From Coniochaeta sp. PMI_546 (Eukaryota; Ascomycota; Sordariomycetes; Coniochaetales; Coniochaetaceae), in contig MU271150.1 in NCBI GenBank assembly GCA_021432605.1, forward strand, positions 1,612,001 through 1,676,000: DNA of 64,000 bases. Reading direction: 5' to 3'. Within the stretch, counting starts at the first letter, position 1. Each line of letters opens with the position of its first letter. The notes below the pieces were generated by a model. The model saw nothing but the letters and a program-made list of their open reading frames with translations. It ran no database searches and was not told where the DNA came from. Shown here piece by piece: positions 1 through 10,012 of the stretch. A program made the translations under genes and the position numbers.

Positions 1-792
1 CTCTTGCGCGATCTTCCGGCACTTCTTGAGTGAGTCCTTGTTGCCAAGCTCAAACGCGTTGATGATATCGGTCGCTACCTTGAGGGCCTTGTGCTGCTCC
101 CACGAGTCCGCGGGGAACTCCCTCGCCGCATCTCCAATAATCCATATATCGATATATAGCTGGCGAGCGTCTGGGTTGACAGCCACTATCTCGGCCCTAC
201 TGAGCTGGAAGTACTTGTTTGGATCCGGTGGCTGGATGCTGTCACCGCCAGGGGCATTGCCGAACATGCCATTGCATGCCATCTCGATGTAAATAGTATG
301 CTCCTTACCATCCCGGAACGAGTCGGGCAAGATCCACTCCACACGCTCGTTTCCGCCTGTCAATCCCTGGAGCGGCTTCCCGTCGTCGGTCCAGACCATA
401 CCCTCATTATTCGCATCCCAGTGCAGCTCAAGCAGGTCCTTGTCGCGGAGCTCCGACGGCACCGTAAGAACGACCTTGAACCAATGTGTCGACCATGAAG
501 GACCGAACCAAGCGCCGACTTCTGTCTTCTTAAACTCGTGGGAAGTAGCCTCCTTGAATGTCGGTCTCGACAGGTCTGGGGCGTCCCAGACGGAGAGCTT
601 GACATGTGGCTCGCCCGACGCTTTGCCTTCGTACATCATGGCATTGAGGTTGTACTTCTCGTACTGGCCGCCACCGGTGAACTGGTTGATGCGGTCTTTG
701 TAGAGGTTGGAGATCCATTGTCCGACGGGCTTGGGGGCCTGCGCCGGATAGGAGCTCGTGGGCTTCTTCTGGGTGTGCGTCTCACCTCCCAT
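1..792 (-). CDS. AMS1: Alpha-mannosidase, GH38 (Ams1-like), N-terminal part only
   Basis: The 264 N-terminal residues are visible, from ATG at 792 (MGGETHTQKKPTSSYPAQAP) with the frame open to the window edge; the catalytic GH38 domain lies outside. The visible part matches the N-terminal beta-rich domain of class II cytosolic/vacuolar alpha-mannosidases: a short basic leader, then segments such as RINQFTGGGQYEKYNLNAMM and GAWFGPSWSTHWFKVVLTVP, then the region preceding the catalytic fold (GMFGNAPGGDSIQPPDPNKY). The yeast family member trims mannose from free N-glycans in the vacuole, reached by the Cvt/autophagy route; that role is known for the family and inferred here. No intron is seen in this part. 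The family is usually about 1,050-1,100 residues, so roughly a quarter is present. Confidence 0.88.
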   Translation of the reverse strand, partial: MGGETHTQKKPTSSYPAQAPKPVGQWISNLYKDRINQFTGGGQYEKYNLNAMMYEGKASGEPHVKLSVWDAPDLSRPTFKEATSHEFKKTEVGAWFGPSWSTHWFKVVLTVPSELRDKDLLELHWDANNEGMVWTDDGKPLQGLTGGNERVEWILPDSFRDGKEHTIYIEMACNGMFGNAPGGDSIQPPDPNKYFQLSRAEIVAVNPDARQLYIDIWIIGDAAREFPADSWEQHKALKVATDIINAFELGNKDSLKKCRKIAQE

Positions 793-2159
793 CGTGGATA
801 GTTGTGCGGGCTGTGTTGGGAGAAGAGGTCCGTGACTGTTGCACATTGTGATTAGTACCTGGGTGGCGGACGAGAAGCAATTCGAGGAGCTTTCCGGAGG
901 GGGTTATGGCACCTATTTATCTGATGAGTTGAAGGTTGAAGCCCTCAGGAGTTTAGGTCAGCCACGTTGGCAAAGATATATAAGGTTCGAGATAAGGCTT
1001 TCGTGGTGGCCGCCTGAGATGGTATATAACCTTAGCTTTACAATGAGTGACAGTGCAGTCAATGAGTGAGCAATAATAACCAGATGCTGGAGGTCAGCAG
1101 GGCTGTGAATGCATCTGGGACGAAGACCGGAAATGTTATGAGAGCTCCGGGTCTGGTTGCTAGGTCATGCGGAGTAGCTGCAACCATCCAAGGGTGCTGA
1201 AACGTCACTCAATGCGGGGGAGTGAGATGATGGGTTGCGGGGAGAAGTTCACTGGCTAGTAGACTAGACTTACTGTGTAATAAGTAGGTACTCTGCTGCA
1301 ATGGCATGGGGGTGGCACTTGGGCCAAGACTGGGGCACTTCTTAGTGCATCGGATCTCGGCTTGGGCACGAAGCTTCAAGTTTCCTTTCAATTGATTGTT
1401 GATTCTGCTGCAAGTCACTGCTTGACGCTGCAGTGATGCGAGGTATCAGATATGTGTCTGCGCGGTTGAGAGTTAGTATCTAAAGGAAGAATGGCGTGAA
1501 CAAGGGCGTCGCGAGTAAACATGTGGTATTCGTAGACTGTTGCTCTCAGCTCTGAGAAACCGTCATCGTGTCACTCAACAACCGAATGGCCAGGGCCTAT
1601 TGTGAGTCGTCAGTCCATACTTAGTACATGTGACTCGTAGTCTCACCTCGTCTTGTCAATCGAGAAGTGCTTTAGGAACGTGTCGATTGATCTCGAGGCA
1701 GGGATGGTCTGATGGGTACCTTTTCGTCAGGTTGTTCAAGTGTTAACATCAACAAGTTGCTTTCAGACTGGTTGAACGCATGTCAACTTTCATTCAAGGT
1801 TACACTAACCGGTGAATGTAGTCTGTCACACCCTTCCTCGAGGATCGTCCAAGATTACGAGAGTCACTTGACAGATTTAGCCACTACACATCTACTGCTT
1901 AGACAGCACCATGGCCGCTAAGAAGATATGAATCGTTTTACAAGGACACTGACGTTGACACTGAAGATCTGAGGAACGATAAGCCATATTACCATTTGGG
2001 TATTGCTAGTAAAATAGCATTGCTTGTAACAGGCAACTGAGGCATCTATCATCCATACGTAATCATCGTCCATCGTGTATGTAAGGAAACATAAAATGTT
2101 GTACATGTCCCTTGCCTTCCCCTGCCGTCCCCTGACCATCTCTGCCCCTCCGGCAAGTG
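793..2159. other. Intergenic: upstream region of the alpha-mannosidase gene
   Basis: No supported gene. TATATA-type boxes lie at 977-984 and 1023-1028, either of which could serve the minus-strand mannosidase. Short open frames here (for example 1712-1921) lack codon bias or a recognisable product. Confidence 0.6.
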
Positions 2160-3188
2160 TCAAGAGTCCAAGGAACTTTGAGCCCGCTTTCGACTGTTCT
2201 TGCCCGAACTGACTTGCACCTCTTGCGAGCCCATGTTGTCGTGCTTATCCGCGATGTTGCCGGCTTGTTTGTCTTCGTTCTCGTACTCCTCCTCATCGTC
2301 CTCGTAGTCGTCCATCTCCTCCTCCTCCTCTTGATCGTAATCGAACTCTTCCTCATCGCTCTCACTCTCGCTCTCACTTTCATCAAAGTCGAGCATCCCC
2401 ATAAGAGGCACATCGATCTTGTTGACCTGGCTCTTGATCAGATCATCAGCCACGCGGTACAGCTGCGTGTCCTTGTCCGGCTCGGCCTCTTTATCCATGG
2501 TGAAGTCAGCTTCTTCGGGATCGGGCAGCCTTCCCCGGCCGGCTTCACTGGCCGACACGACATCCGAGGGTACATCGAGCACCCAATGCCGTACCGTCTC
2601 TCCCTTGGTCGGTCTCGGTCCCGCGGCTTTTCGTGTCAGGCCCTTCCTGAACTGGTGCTTCTGCCGCCTCCGTCGACGCTGAATCCGGTCTCTGATGTAC
2701 CACGCGACTACCATCGTGGCAGCTTGCATCATGTCCTGACATTTCTGGCGTTGCAAGTTGGCCCATTGTTGGCACCTCTGCTGCTGGTAGTTGGCGACCG
2801 CTTGGCATCTTTGTTGGTAGTAGGCTGAGATACGCGATGCCATGGCGACATATCTTGGGTCGATGGGGTTTCCTGCCCGGTCGTAGAGATGTGGTACTGG
2901 CCCGGGTATTGGAGGGCAGGGTAGTTGAGTTTTTGGTTGCGTCTGAGCTTGTGGCTGTGGTGGTGACAGTGGTTGCCCTTGGATATTGATGTTCATGGCA
3001 CCGTAACCAGGCTGGGCAAGAGGGTTGGGTGTGTGAGGAGGAAAGAGCCCCTTAGCAAAGGTATCATGGTCTGCCGGCGGCGTCACCGGTAGTTGGTGGC
3101 TGCATGGGGCAGGGTTGGCCATCTCAGCCAGAGTTTGGGTTTGAGAAACAGGAGTGCTTCTGTGATATGCAGCAACTTTGACTGACAT
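2160..3188 (-). CDS. Acidic hypothetical protein with an 11-residue Gln/Cys repeat
   Basis: I do not recognise this protein. The chosen ATG at 3188 starts MSVKVAAYHRSTPVSQTQTL (342 residues). The frame is open further upstream to about 3347 without an ATG, and that stretch reads like a 5' leader. In order: a Pro/Gln-rich N-terminus, then three back-to-back 11-residue units (YYQQRCQAVAN, YQQQRCQQWAN, LQRQKCQDMMQ; residues about 123-155), a predicted amphipathic helix ending in a basic cluster (IQRRRRRQKHQFRKG), and a strongly acidic C-terminal third with runs of E, D and S followed by a short Lys/Arg end. This is a single exon. The composition suggests a nuclear or scaffold protein, but no domain supports a function. 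It diverges from MSH1 across about 1.45 kb. Confidence 0.72.
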   Translation of the reverse strand: MSVKVAAYHRSTPVSQTQTLAEMANPAPCSHQLPVTPPADHDTFAKGLFPPHTPNPLAQPGYGAMNINIQGQPLSPPQPQAQTQPKTQLPCPPIPGPVPHLYDRAGNPIDPRYVAMASRISAYYQQRCQAVANYQQQRCQQWANLQRQKCQDMMQAATMVVAWYIRDRIQRRRRRQKHQFRKGLTRKAAGPRPTKGETVRHWVLDVPSDVVSASEAGRGRLPDPEEADFTMDKEAEPDKDTQLYRVADDLIKSQVNKIDVPLMGMLDFDESESESESDEEEFDYDQEEEEEMDDYEDDEEEYENEDKQAGNIADKHDNMGSQEVQVSSGKNSRKRAQSSLDS

Positions 3189-4643
3189 AGGAAACGATCT
3201 GTGTTTTGAGTCTAGCCGTTCAAGGTGTGGAAGATTACTTGGAGACAAGTCAAGGGGGAATAAACAAATGACAAGCCCACTGAAGGGGGTGAGAAGAAGG
3301 AGACATGTTTTAAGCAGACTGCGGTGGTCAGCATATGATAACGGCACACAGCCGGAAGAATGTCACGGTAGTCAGCAGGCGGAGGGAGATACACGGGGGG
3401 GGAGAGACCGTATAATCCAGCTAACAGCAGGGGAATCTGGCCTGTTCGGCATCCGGTGCGGTGGGGGATCTGGCCATTACAGCAAACCCGACGCAATGGA
3501 ATAGGTGAGAAAGCAACAGGATGTGGGAAAAGATACTATGGTATGTACCGATGGCAAGGGCAGAGTGGGTGCAAATGGTACGACGTCGGGAAGATTGTTG
3601 GTAGAGACCGGGCATGGATCGGTCGATGCCGACGCGCCATCGAACGTCAGCTGCGGCTGGCAGGCACTGCGCATCTGCCCACTCTTCCGTCATGACGGCG
3701 ATGTCGAGCTCTGCCATTGGCAACAGTCTTCCTGCCAACTGCCTGGACACAGCGCTACGGTCCGTTTTGTCTCTGAATTCGACATGGTTGAAATGAGACA
3801 TGGCCTCGCAACATTCGATTCTTGAGATGCCAACCCACTGCATCTTACAGCGCAATGCGCATAGATAATCCAAGGACAGTGTGTTTCCGTAGACGACTCT
3901 GTCTCCGTGTGACTTGACTGCTATGCCAGTGGTGTCACCGCCACCGGCCATATGCTCTGGTGGATTCACACTCAGCTGTTGCTATTCTTCGTTTTCTGAT
4001 CTCAGGTCTGGCTCAGTCTGGCTCTGCATGGCTTGTTGAGCATAATTTCCGCGCACAACATCTATGTATGGATCACTTGGATAACTTCAGGGCTGCCTGA
4101 AAGGAAAATGATGAGAAATAATCCCTAGATGCCGAATGATCTCCTCTAAAGATTCGAGATATCGCCATCCGGATGAAGTCGCAAAAAAAAAAAAGAACGA
4201 AATTTGTCAAAGATGTCTCGACACGGAGGAAGCGAAGACGCCCAACCGTGGTCGGTCAGTAATCCGTACAGTGCGTACATCTACTTATTACTACACAGTG
4301 TAGGTGCCTATGGGAGGTACAGTCAGCAAAGGGACTTCACTCCTAAATCTCCCGCACTGTAGCTAAGGTAGGCTAGCTGCCAGTATCCCGGTCAGCTGGC
4401 AGCAAACGACTTTCCAACGTCCTGTACATGGACGATTGAGCAACCGTGCTGTACCATCGCACAGCTTCGTTGTTGCGTCGTTGATCGTGTTCTCACTCCA
4501 AAGATGGGATAAAATCCTTGTCAAGAATCACCCCTTCATTTGCAGGTTCAAGCGTGTTGGCTCTGGTAACGGCCGTCGTCTGAGGTGGGAGCTACTGCAC
4601 CGGGACCACCCGGCCGAGACCTGGCCGAGAACAGCCCATCCTG
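3189..4643. other. Divergent intergenic region between the acidic protein and MSH1
   Basis: No supported gene. It holds a run of 12 A at 4183-4194 and one copy of the 8-bp motif CTAAGGTA at 4363-4370. The open frame on the minus strand at 3421-3969 has no family signature and irregular composition. Confidence 0.55.
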
Positions 4644-7600
4644 ATGCCGTCTCTTCTTCGCCTGCCACCACTTGCTCGATGGCGAGTCACCAGTTCTGGA
4701 GCGCCCATCGCCACCATCGGCCTGCCGGGCCCCCAGAATGTTAGCACCACCTTGTCTGCCAGGCATGGCTTGATTACCTCGGGAACCAGTACCGGTCTGC
4801 CGCCGAGCCACTTCCGTTTACAGATTAGGGGCAAGAGGACCAAGACGACCGTGAGCTTTGATGCCTTACCTCAAGGACCGCTGCCAGCATCTGATGGCGC
4901 TCCAGGCGAGGCTTTGCTGGAGGACGAGAGCGGCCCAGCATACCCGACTGTCGTGATGCAAGCACGGCGTAATATGAACAAGTATGACAACTGCATCTTG
5001 CTCACGCGTGTTGGCGGCTTCTATGAGCTCTACTTCGAGCATGCCGAGGAATATGGTCCGCTCCTTAACCTGAAGGTAGCCCAGAAGAAGACTGGTGCCG
5101 GACCCGTACCCATGGTAATATAGTTGATCCTGGTGTTTTGCTTTGACCTCGGCGTCTGATATTCTTTGCTAGGCTGGCTTTCCCTTCTTTCAACTTGACC
5201 GTTTTCTCAAGCTTCTTGTGCAAGACCTCAACTGCTATGTAGCTATAGCAGAGGAGTTCCCTAATGATGCATCTGCGAAGGTCAAGTCTGGTGGTTTGAT
5301 GCATGATCGCAGGGTAGCTCGCATCATTACCCCTGGCACATTGATAGATGAGAACTTCATGGACCCGTACGCCAACAACTATGTGATGTCCATCCATCTG
5401 GCTGAATCTCAGCAGCCTGATGACCCTGCACCAAATAAGGGAGACCAACCAAAGAGCACCAATAACCCGGCAAATGCTCCTCTCCCTCTAGGCTTAGCGT
5501 GGCTTGATCTGTCAACAGGAAGCTTCTTTACCCAATCCACGGATCTGCTGTCATTATCTTCGACCTTGGCTCAACTCTCGCCCCGAGAAGTCGTCCTTGA
5601 TGAAGCGTTCCAGGGGAAAAAGGACCACAAACTCTTATCCATCCTTGAAGAAGAAAAGCACCTCATAAGCTACACGAAACATGGAGAAATGCGAGCTCTC
5701 GGGGACTGGGCGCCAATGCTTGAGTCTGAGATTCCAGCTAGCACCATCGATGCCTTTACGGATGACGAAGTCAAAGCTGGCAGCCTGCTTCTTCACTACG
5801 TCAAAGATCGACTTCAAGGACTGAGCATGAAGCTACAACCGCCGCTCCGATACGAGAGTAGACAGGTCATGGCTATCGACAAGAACAGCATGCGGTCGCT
5901 GGAGATCAAGTCAACCATCAGGGACAATGTGTTTCGGGGAAGCTTACTGCATGCTATCAGACGGACAGTTACCAAGAGCGGTGCCAGACTGCTCAATGAG
6001 TGGATAAGTAAGAGCCACTACCGTCCTTTGCACGCGCATGTCTCCTAACCAGCCTAGGTTCTCCTTCGACTTCTCTTGAAGTCATCAAATCCAGACAGGA
6101 CCTCGTGTCACGCTTCATCGACGATACAACCCTCCGAGATGGCATCATCCTGCTGCTGCTGAAGAGCCACGACTCCCAGAGGCTAGTACAGAAGTTCGCC
6201 CTCAACAGAGGCGACCCAGACGACCTGCTACGACTCGCAAGCACCATCAAAGCCACGGAAGACATGGTCGACCTTATCAAGACTCGTCTGTCCTCACGAA
6301 CCCCAGCCGATGACTGCCTCACCACAATGATCAGCCGCATAAACCTCGACCAACCCTTAACGCTTGCCCACCGCATCCGCGAAGCGATCGACGAAGAAGG
6401 CCTCAGCGTCAAACACCAGATAGAAGACAGCGAAGAAGGCGAGATGATTGCCCTCGCCCAGCAGATCGTCAGCACAGAAGGCACATCCGCCAGCGACGAC
6501 ATCCTCCCTAAGGGCGCTAAGAAGAAAGCATCCGCTAAACCGACCTCCCTCCGCGAACACTACGGCGAAGACAACGAAGTCTGGATAATGAAACCGCAAG
6601 CCTCCCCCCACCTCCAGCGCCTGCACTCCGACCTAGCCATTCTCCTGGAGGATCGCGCAGCCCTCACTCAAACCCTCCGCGAGCGGCTCGGTGCTTCCAC
6701 CTTGACCCTCCGCTGGACGCCAGGACTGGGCCACATCTGCCATGTAAAAGGCAAAGACGCGCGGGCCAGCGCCGGGTCCAAGACCCTGTCGTCAAGCCGC
6801 ACAACCCGCTCCTTCCACCAGCCCGAGTGGTCGTCTCTAGGCGAGCGCCTGGACCGGGTCCGCTTCCAGATCCGACAGGAGGAACAGCGCGTCTTTGCTT
6901 CTTTACGAGAGGCAGTGGTCCTCTGTCTGGTAAAGCTCCGCCGAAACGCAGCCGTGCTCGACGAGCTGGACATAACCACCTCCTTCGCCCGCCTAGCCAT
7001 CGAGCAGGACCTGGTCAGGCCTATCATGACAGATTCCCTCCCCTCCTCACCAAACACCACACCCAAGACAACCATCCTGGGAGGCCGCCACGCAACGGTC
7101 CAAGGCGGACTGACCGTGCAAGGCCGCACCTTCACAGCCAACGATCTTACCATAGGCGGTCCCGCCCAACACGGCAGGGTATGGCTGATAACCGGCCCCA
7201 ACATGGGCGGAAAGTCCACCTTCCTCCGCCAGAACGCGCTGATGGCCATCTTGGCCCAGGCAGGCTGTTTCGTCCCAGCCACCTACGCGAGGATGGGCAT
7301 CGTCGACGCGCTCTTCAGCCGGGTCGGCAGCGCCGACAACCTCTTTGCGGACCAGTCCACGTTCATGGTCGAGATGCTCGAGACGGCCGCCATCCTACGC
7401 CGGGCTACGCCGAGATCCTTCGTGATCATGGACGAGATCGGTCGCGGCACCACCCCTGACGCCGGCACTGCGGTTGCGTTTGCCGCGCTACATCATCTCG
7501 TCACGGTCAATCGGTGCAGGGCGCTGTTCGCTACGCATTTCCATGAGATTGCCGACATGGCGCGTGCCCGCGGGTTGGCGTTGGAGAACGGAGGAGAGAA

Positions 7601-7859
7601 TGGGACTGTGGAAATGTACTGCACGGACGTGGAGGAAGATGGCAGAGGCGGGTTCAGCTACGTTCACAAGCTACGCAAGGGAGTCAATCGGGATAGTCAC
7701 GCGCTGAAAGTAGCCAAGATTGCGGGCTTGCCGGAGGAGGCGATACGGGTTGCACGGGAGGTGCTTGGGGAGGGACCCGAGCCGGACGTCCCTTGGCCGT
7801 ACAGTACTATGGCCGCAAGAGCCCCAAGGGGTGGGTGGGATGATGATGATGTTGTTTGA
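4644..7859 (+). CDS. MSH1: Mitochondrial DNA mismatch repair protein MSH1 (MutS family)
   Basis: Exons 4644-5114, 5173-6007 and 6058-7859 give 1,035 residues. Introns are GTAATA..TAG and GTAAGA..TAG, the second with a CTAAC branch site. The start is the first ATG after an in-frame TGA at 4581-4583. The first 80 or so residues are Arg/Ser/Leu-rich and lack acidic residues, as in a mitochondrial presequence. Residues about 112-190 form the MutS domain I with the MSH1-type variant LTRVGGFYELYFEHAEEYG. MutS core and clamp regions follow. The ATPase domain has Walker A TGPNMGGKSTF near 814, then FADQSTFMVEM, Walker B FVIMDEIGRGTT near 889 and ATHFHEI. Known role: an ATP-dependent mismatch-binding factor that preserves mitochondrial DNA. 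It is convergent with the P0 gene, with about 400 bp between stops. Confidence 0.93.
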
Positions 7860-8266
7860 TACCTGAACAGGAGATTAGCTTTGGTTACTCCAGGTTTGTA
7901 ATATGTTAAGATCAAAATGTGGCATTGGATGGTTCTCATACTTGTGTTGTAGTGATGGGTTGTCATCAAGGTGATTCAGGGTTAAAAAGCTCTTTGATTT
8001 TTTATAATCATAGAACCTGGCGCAAGGAGGGGAATAGAAAACACTCGACTTCAACTAACCTTTTGATCTCTGATTTCTGAGAGGAATCCGTTGTCATGGC
8101 ACGGTCGAGGTAGTCACCACATAAACGAGAAAGCGCAGGTAAGAGATGTTCGACCAGCAAATGATCTATTTCGCTGTATGCAGAGATCCGAGAACCCTTT
8201 TCCAGCCCTACAAATCAGGATATTGCCGGTCCCGTGAACACCAGTTTCATATCACTTCCGTCACAT
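7860..8266. other. Convergent 3' region between MSH1 and P0
   Basis: Contains only the two 3' untranslated regions as far as I can see. It is AT-richer than the flanking exons, with no repeat or RNA gene recognised. Confidence 0.6.
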
Positions 8267-9339
8267 TTAACCGCTAATGAGAATGTTAGTCGCCTTTCAA
8301 AGACAAAGCACGGGGTGGAGGACACGTACAAGAGATCACCGAAACCACCCTCATCCTCAGACTCCTCATCGGACTTCTCCTCCTCCTTAGGCTTCTCGTC
8401 CGCAGCAGCAGGGGCACCGGAGTCGGCAGCGCCGGCAGCGGGGGCAGCGGAAGCATAGGCCTCGGGGTTGGCGATGCGGTCCTTGAGCTCCTCAATCGCG
8501 GGCCAGCTGTACTCGGTTGCGATAGCGACAGCGAGAACGTTCTTGTAGCTGTTGATGAGCGAGTGGAAGACGGAGGGCAGGGTGGGGTAGTTGAGGGCCA
8601 GGGACAGGCAGGTGATGGTGGTGACGGCCGAACCGAAGCTCTTGAGGAGCTGCTCCTCGCCAATGTCGAGAACCTCGGGGGGGAAAGCGTTGCCCTGGTC
8701 GTAGACCTGAACAATGCCCATGCCGTAGGTGAAGGGGGAGATGTTCAGCATGTTCAAGAGGGTAGCCTCGGAAGCGCCGACCTTACCGCCAGCAGTGACG
8801 AGCTTGAGATCGGTGGTGATTTCAATGGTACCACGGGCAATCTTGGTGGGGACACCGAGGGCCTGGAAGAAGGAGGTCTTGCCGGGCTCCATGCCGGTGT
8901 TGCCGGCGGGGACCCAGACGTCGACATTGGCGATGGCACCAGCGCGAGCGGGAGCGGCAACCTTGTTGGCGAGGATCTTGTCACGGATGTCCTTGAGGTC
9001 GCCGTTGGTGAAAACGAAACCGATGTTGCCCTTGACGAAGGGGAGGAGACGCTCGTACTCAGGCGAGTCGGGGATGAAGGTCTTGAGAGCACGGCGAACC
9101 TAAACATGGCGATTTAGCGTCTTTGACTTCGTTGAAGCTTTATGTCAGGTACAGGAAAACCCTACCATGGTGTTCTTGCCCATCAAGACAACGCCCTGTC
9201 CACGGAGGGACTGGCGAATCTCGTGCATCTGCTGAGAGCTGACATTGTCGACGGACACAATGAAGACGGAGTTGTAGTCCTGGAGAAGGCCCTTCAGCTT
9301 ATCGAAATAGCCGGCCTTGTTTGCTGATTTGCCCCCCAT
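8267..9339 (-). CDS. RPP0: 60S acidic ribosomal protein P0 (uL10)
   Basis: Exons (sense order) 9166-9339, 8330-9099 and 8267-8273 encode 316 residues, the normal length for P0. The N-terminus [20 protein letters not shown] and the segment [15 protein letters not shown] are typical. An Ala-rich hinge and the acidic tail [14 protein letters not shown] follow. The last exon is only 7 nt: it completes Phe, then encodes Gly and TAA, so the family-defining GFGDLFG end depends on removing the 56-nt intron at 8274-8329 (donor GTACGT). P0 is the base of the ribosomal stalk; it binds rRNA and P1/P2 dimers and recruits translational GTPases. It is divergent from TRM82 and shares a promoter with two CACGTG boxes and a CCAAT box. 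Confidence 0.96.
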
Positions 9340-10012
9340 ATCTTCTTAAGATGAAGGCAGGATGTTTAAGGGCGAAATCCTGGTTTTAATTAAGTGTAGA
9401 TGGCGATGGGTGCCTTTTGGTTGTTGATGAGGGGGATCAAGAAAGTTCGCGATCCAAATTCAGAAATTTGGAGGCACCCAAGCAGTGTGGGATGGATAGG
9501 GCACAGCAAGATTCACCAATCAGATCCGAAGCGCAAGGGTGAATGATCAAGCCACACCTTCCTTACACCAGCCACATGTGGCTCAAATGCTGTTAGCTCA
9601 GCTCAACAAAGTACTGCCGTAGAGCTAAACCCCACTCTCTGAATAAATCTGCACTCAAAACCAGCCCGCTTTGTTAAATATTCTCACCACACGTGTTCGC
9701 CCACGTGACAGTCAATCCTCATCTTGGTATATTCTCGAGTTGGAACTCGTCAGGTCAAAAGATAACAAAGATTGCCAGTGATCTTTGTCGTCGATTCTGG
9801 ACAACGTCCTTCGTTTGGTGAGCTTTATTGCTTGGGTTTCACCTCTTGTGGTATGTAATTAAGCGGTTTATCTGACCCATATCCACCCTCATCTTGAAGT
9901 TTTTCATGCTCACATATCTGCCAGGTAACGTGACTCCAACATAAATAAGGGGCTGGCATTCTTGAGTCTGCCCGATTTCAAAGATCTGAGCAACTTCGGC
10001 CACGACAGCCAC
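9340..10012. other. Divergent promoter region of P0 and TRM82
   Basis: 673 bp with the 5' ends of both genes. It carries CCAAT at 9516-9520 and two CACGTG boxes at 9690-9695 and 9702-9707. No other gene seen. Confidence 0.65.
9690..9707. promoter_or_regulatory. Two palindromic CACGTG E-boxes, starts 12 bp apart
   Basis: CACGTG occurs at 9690-9695 and again at 9702-9707. The sites are palindromic and spaced about one helical turn, so they would face the same side of the DNA. CACGTG is the binding site of Cbf1-type and other bHLH factors; which gene it serves, P0 or TRM82, cannot be told from sequence. Confidence 0.5.

Noticed and set aside
3421-3969. 182-codon minus-strand frame upstream of the acidic gene
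   Set aside because: No recognisable product and it lies in the likely promoter/leader.
8563-9117. 184-codon plus-strand frame opposite P0
   Set aside because: Antisense shadow of a highly biased gene; Gly/Glu/Val repeats reflect the P0 codons.
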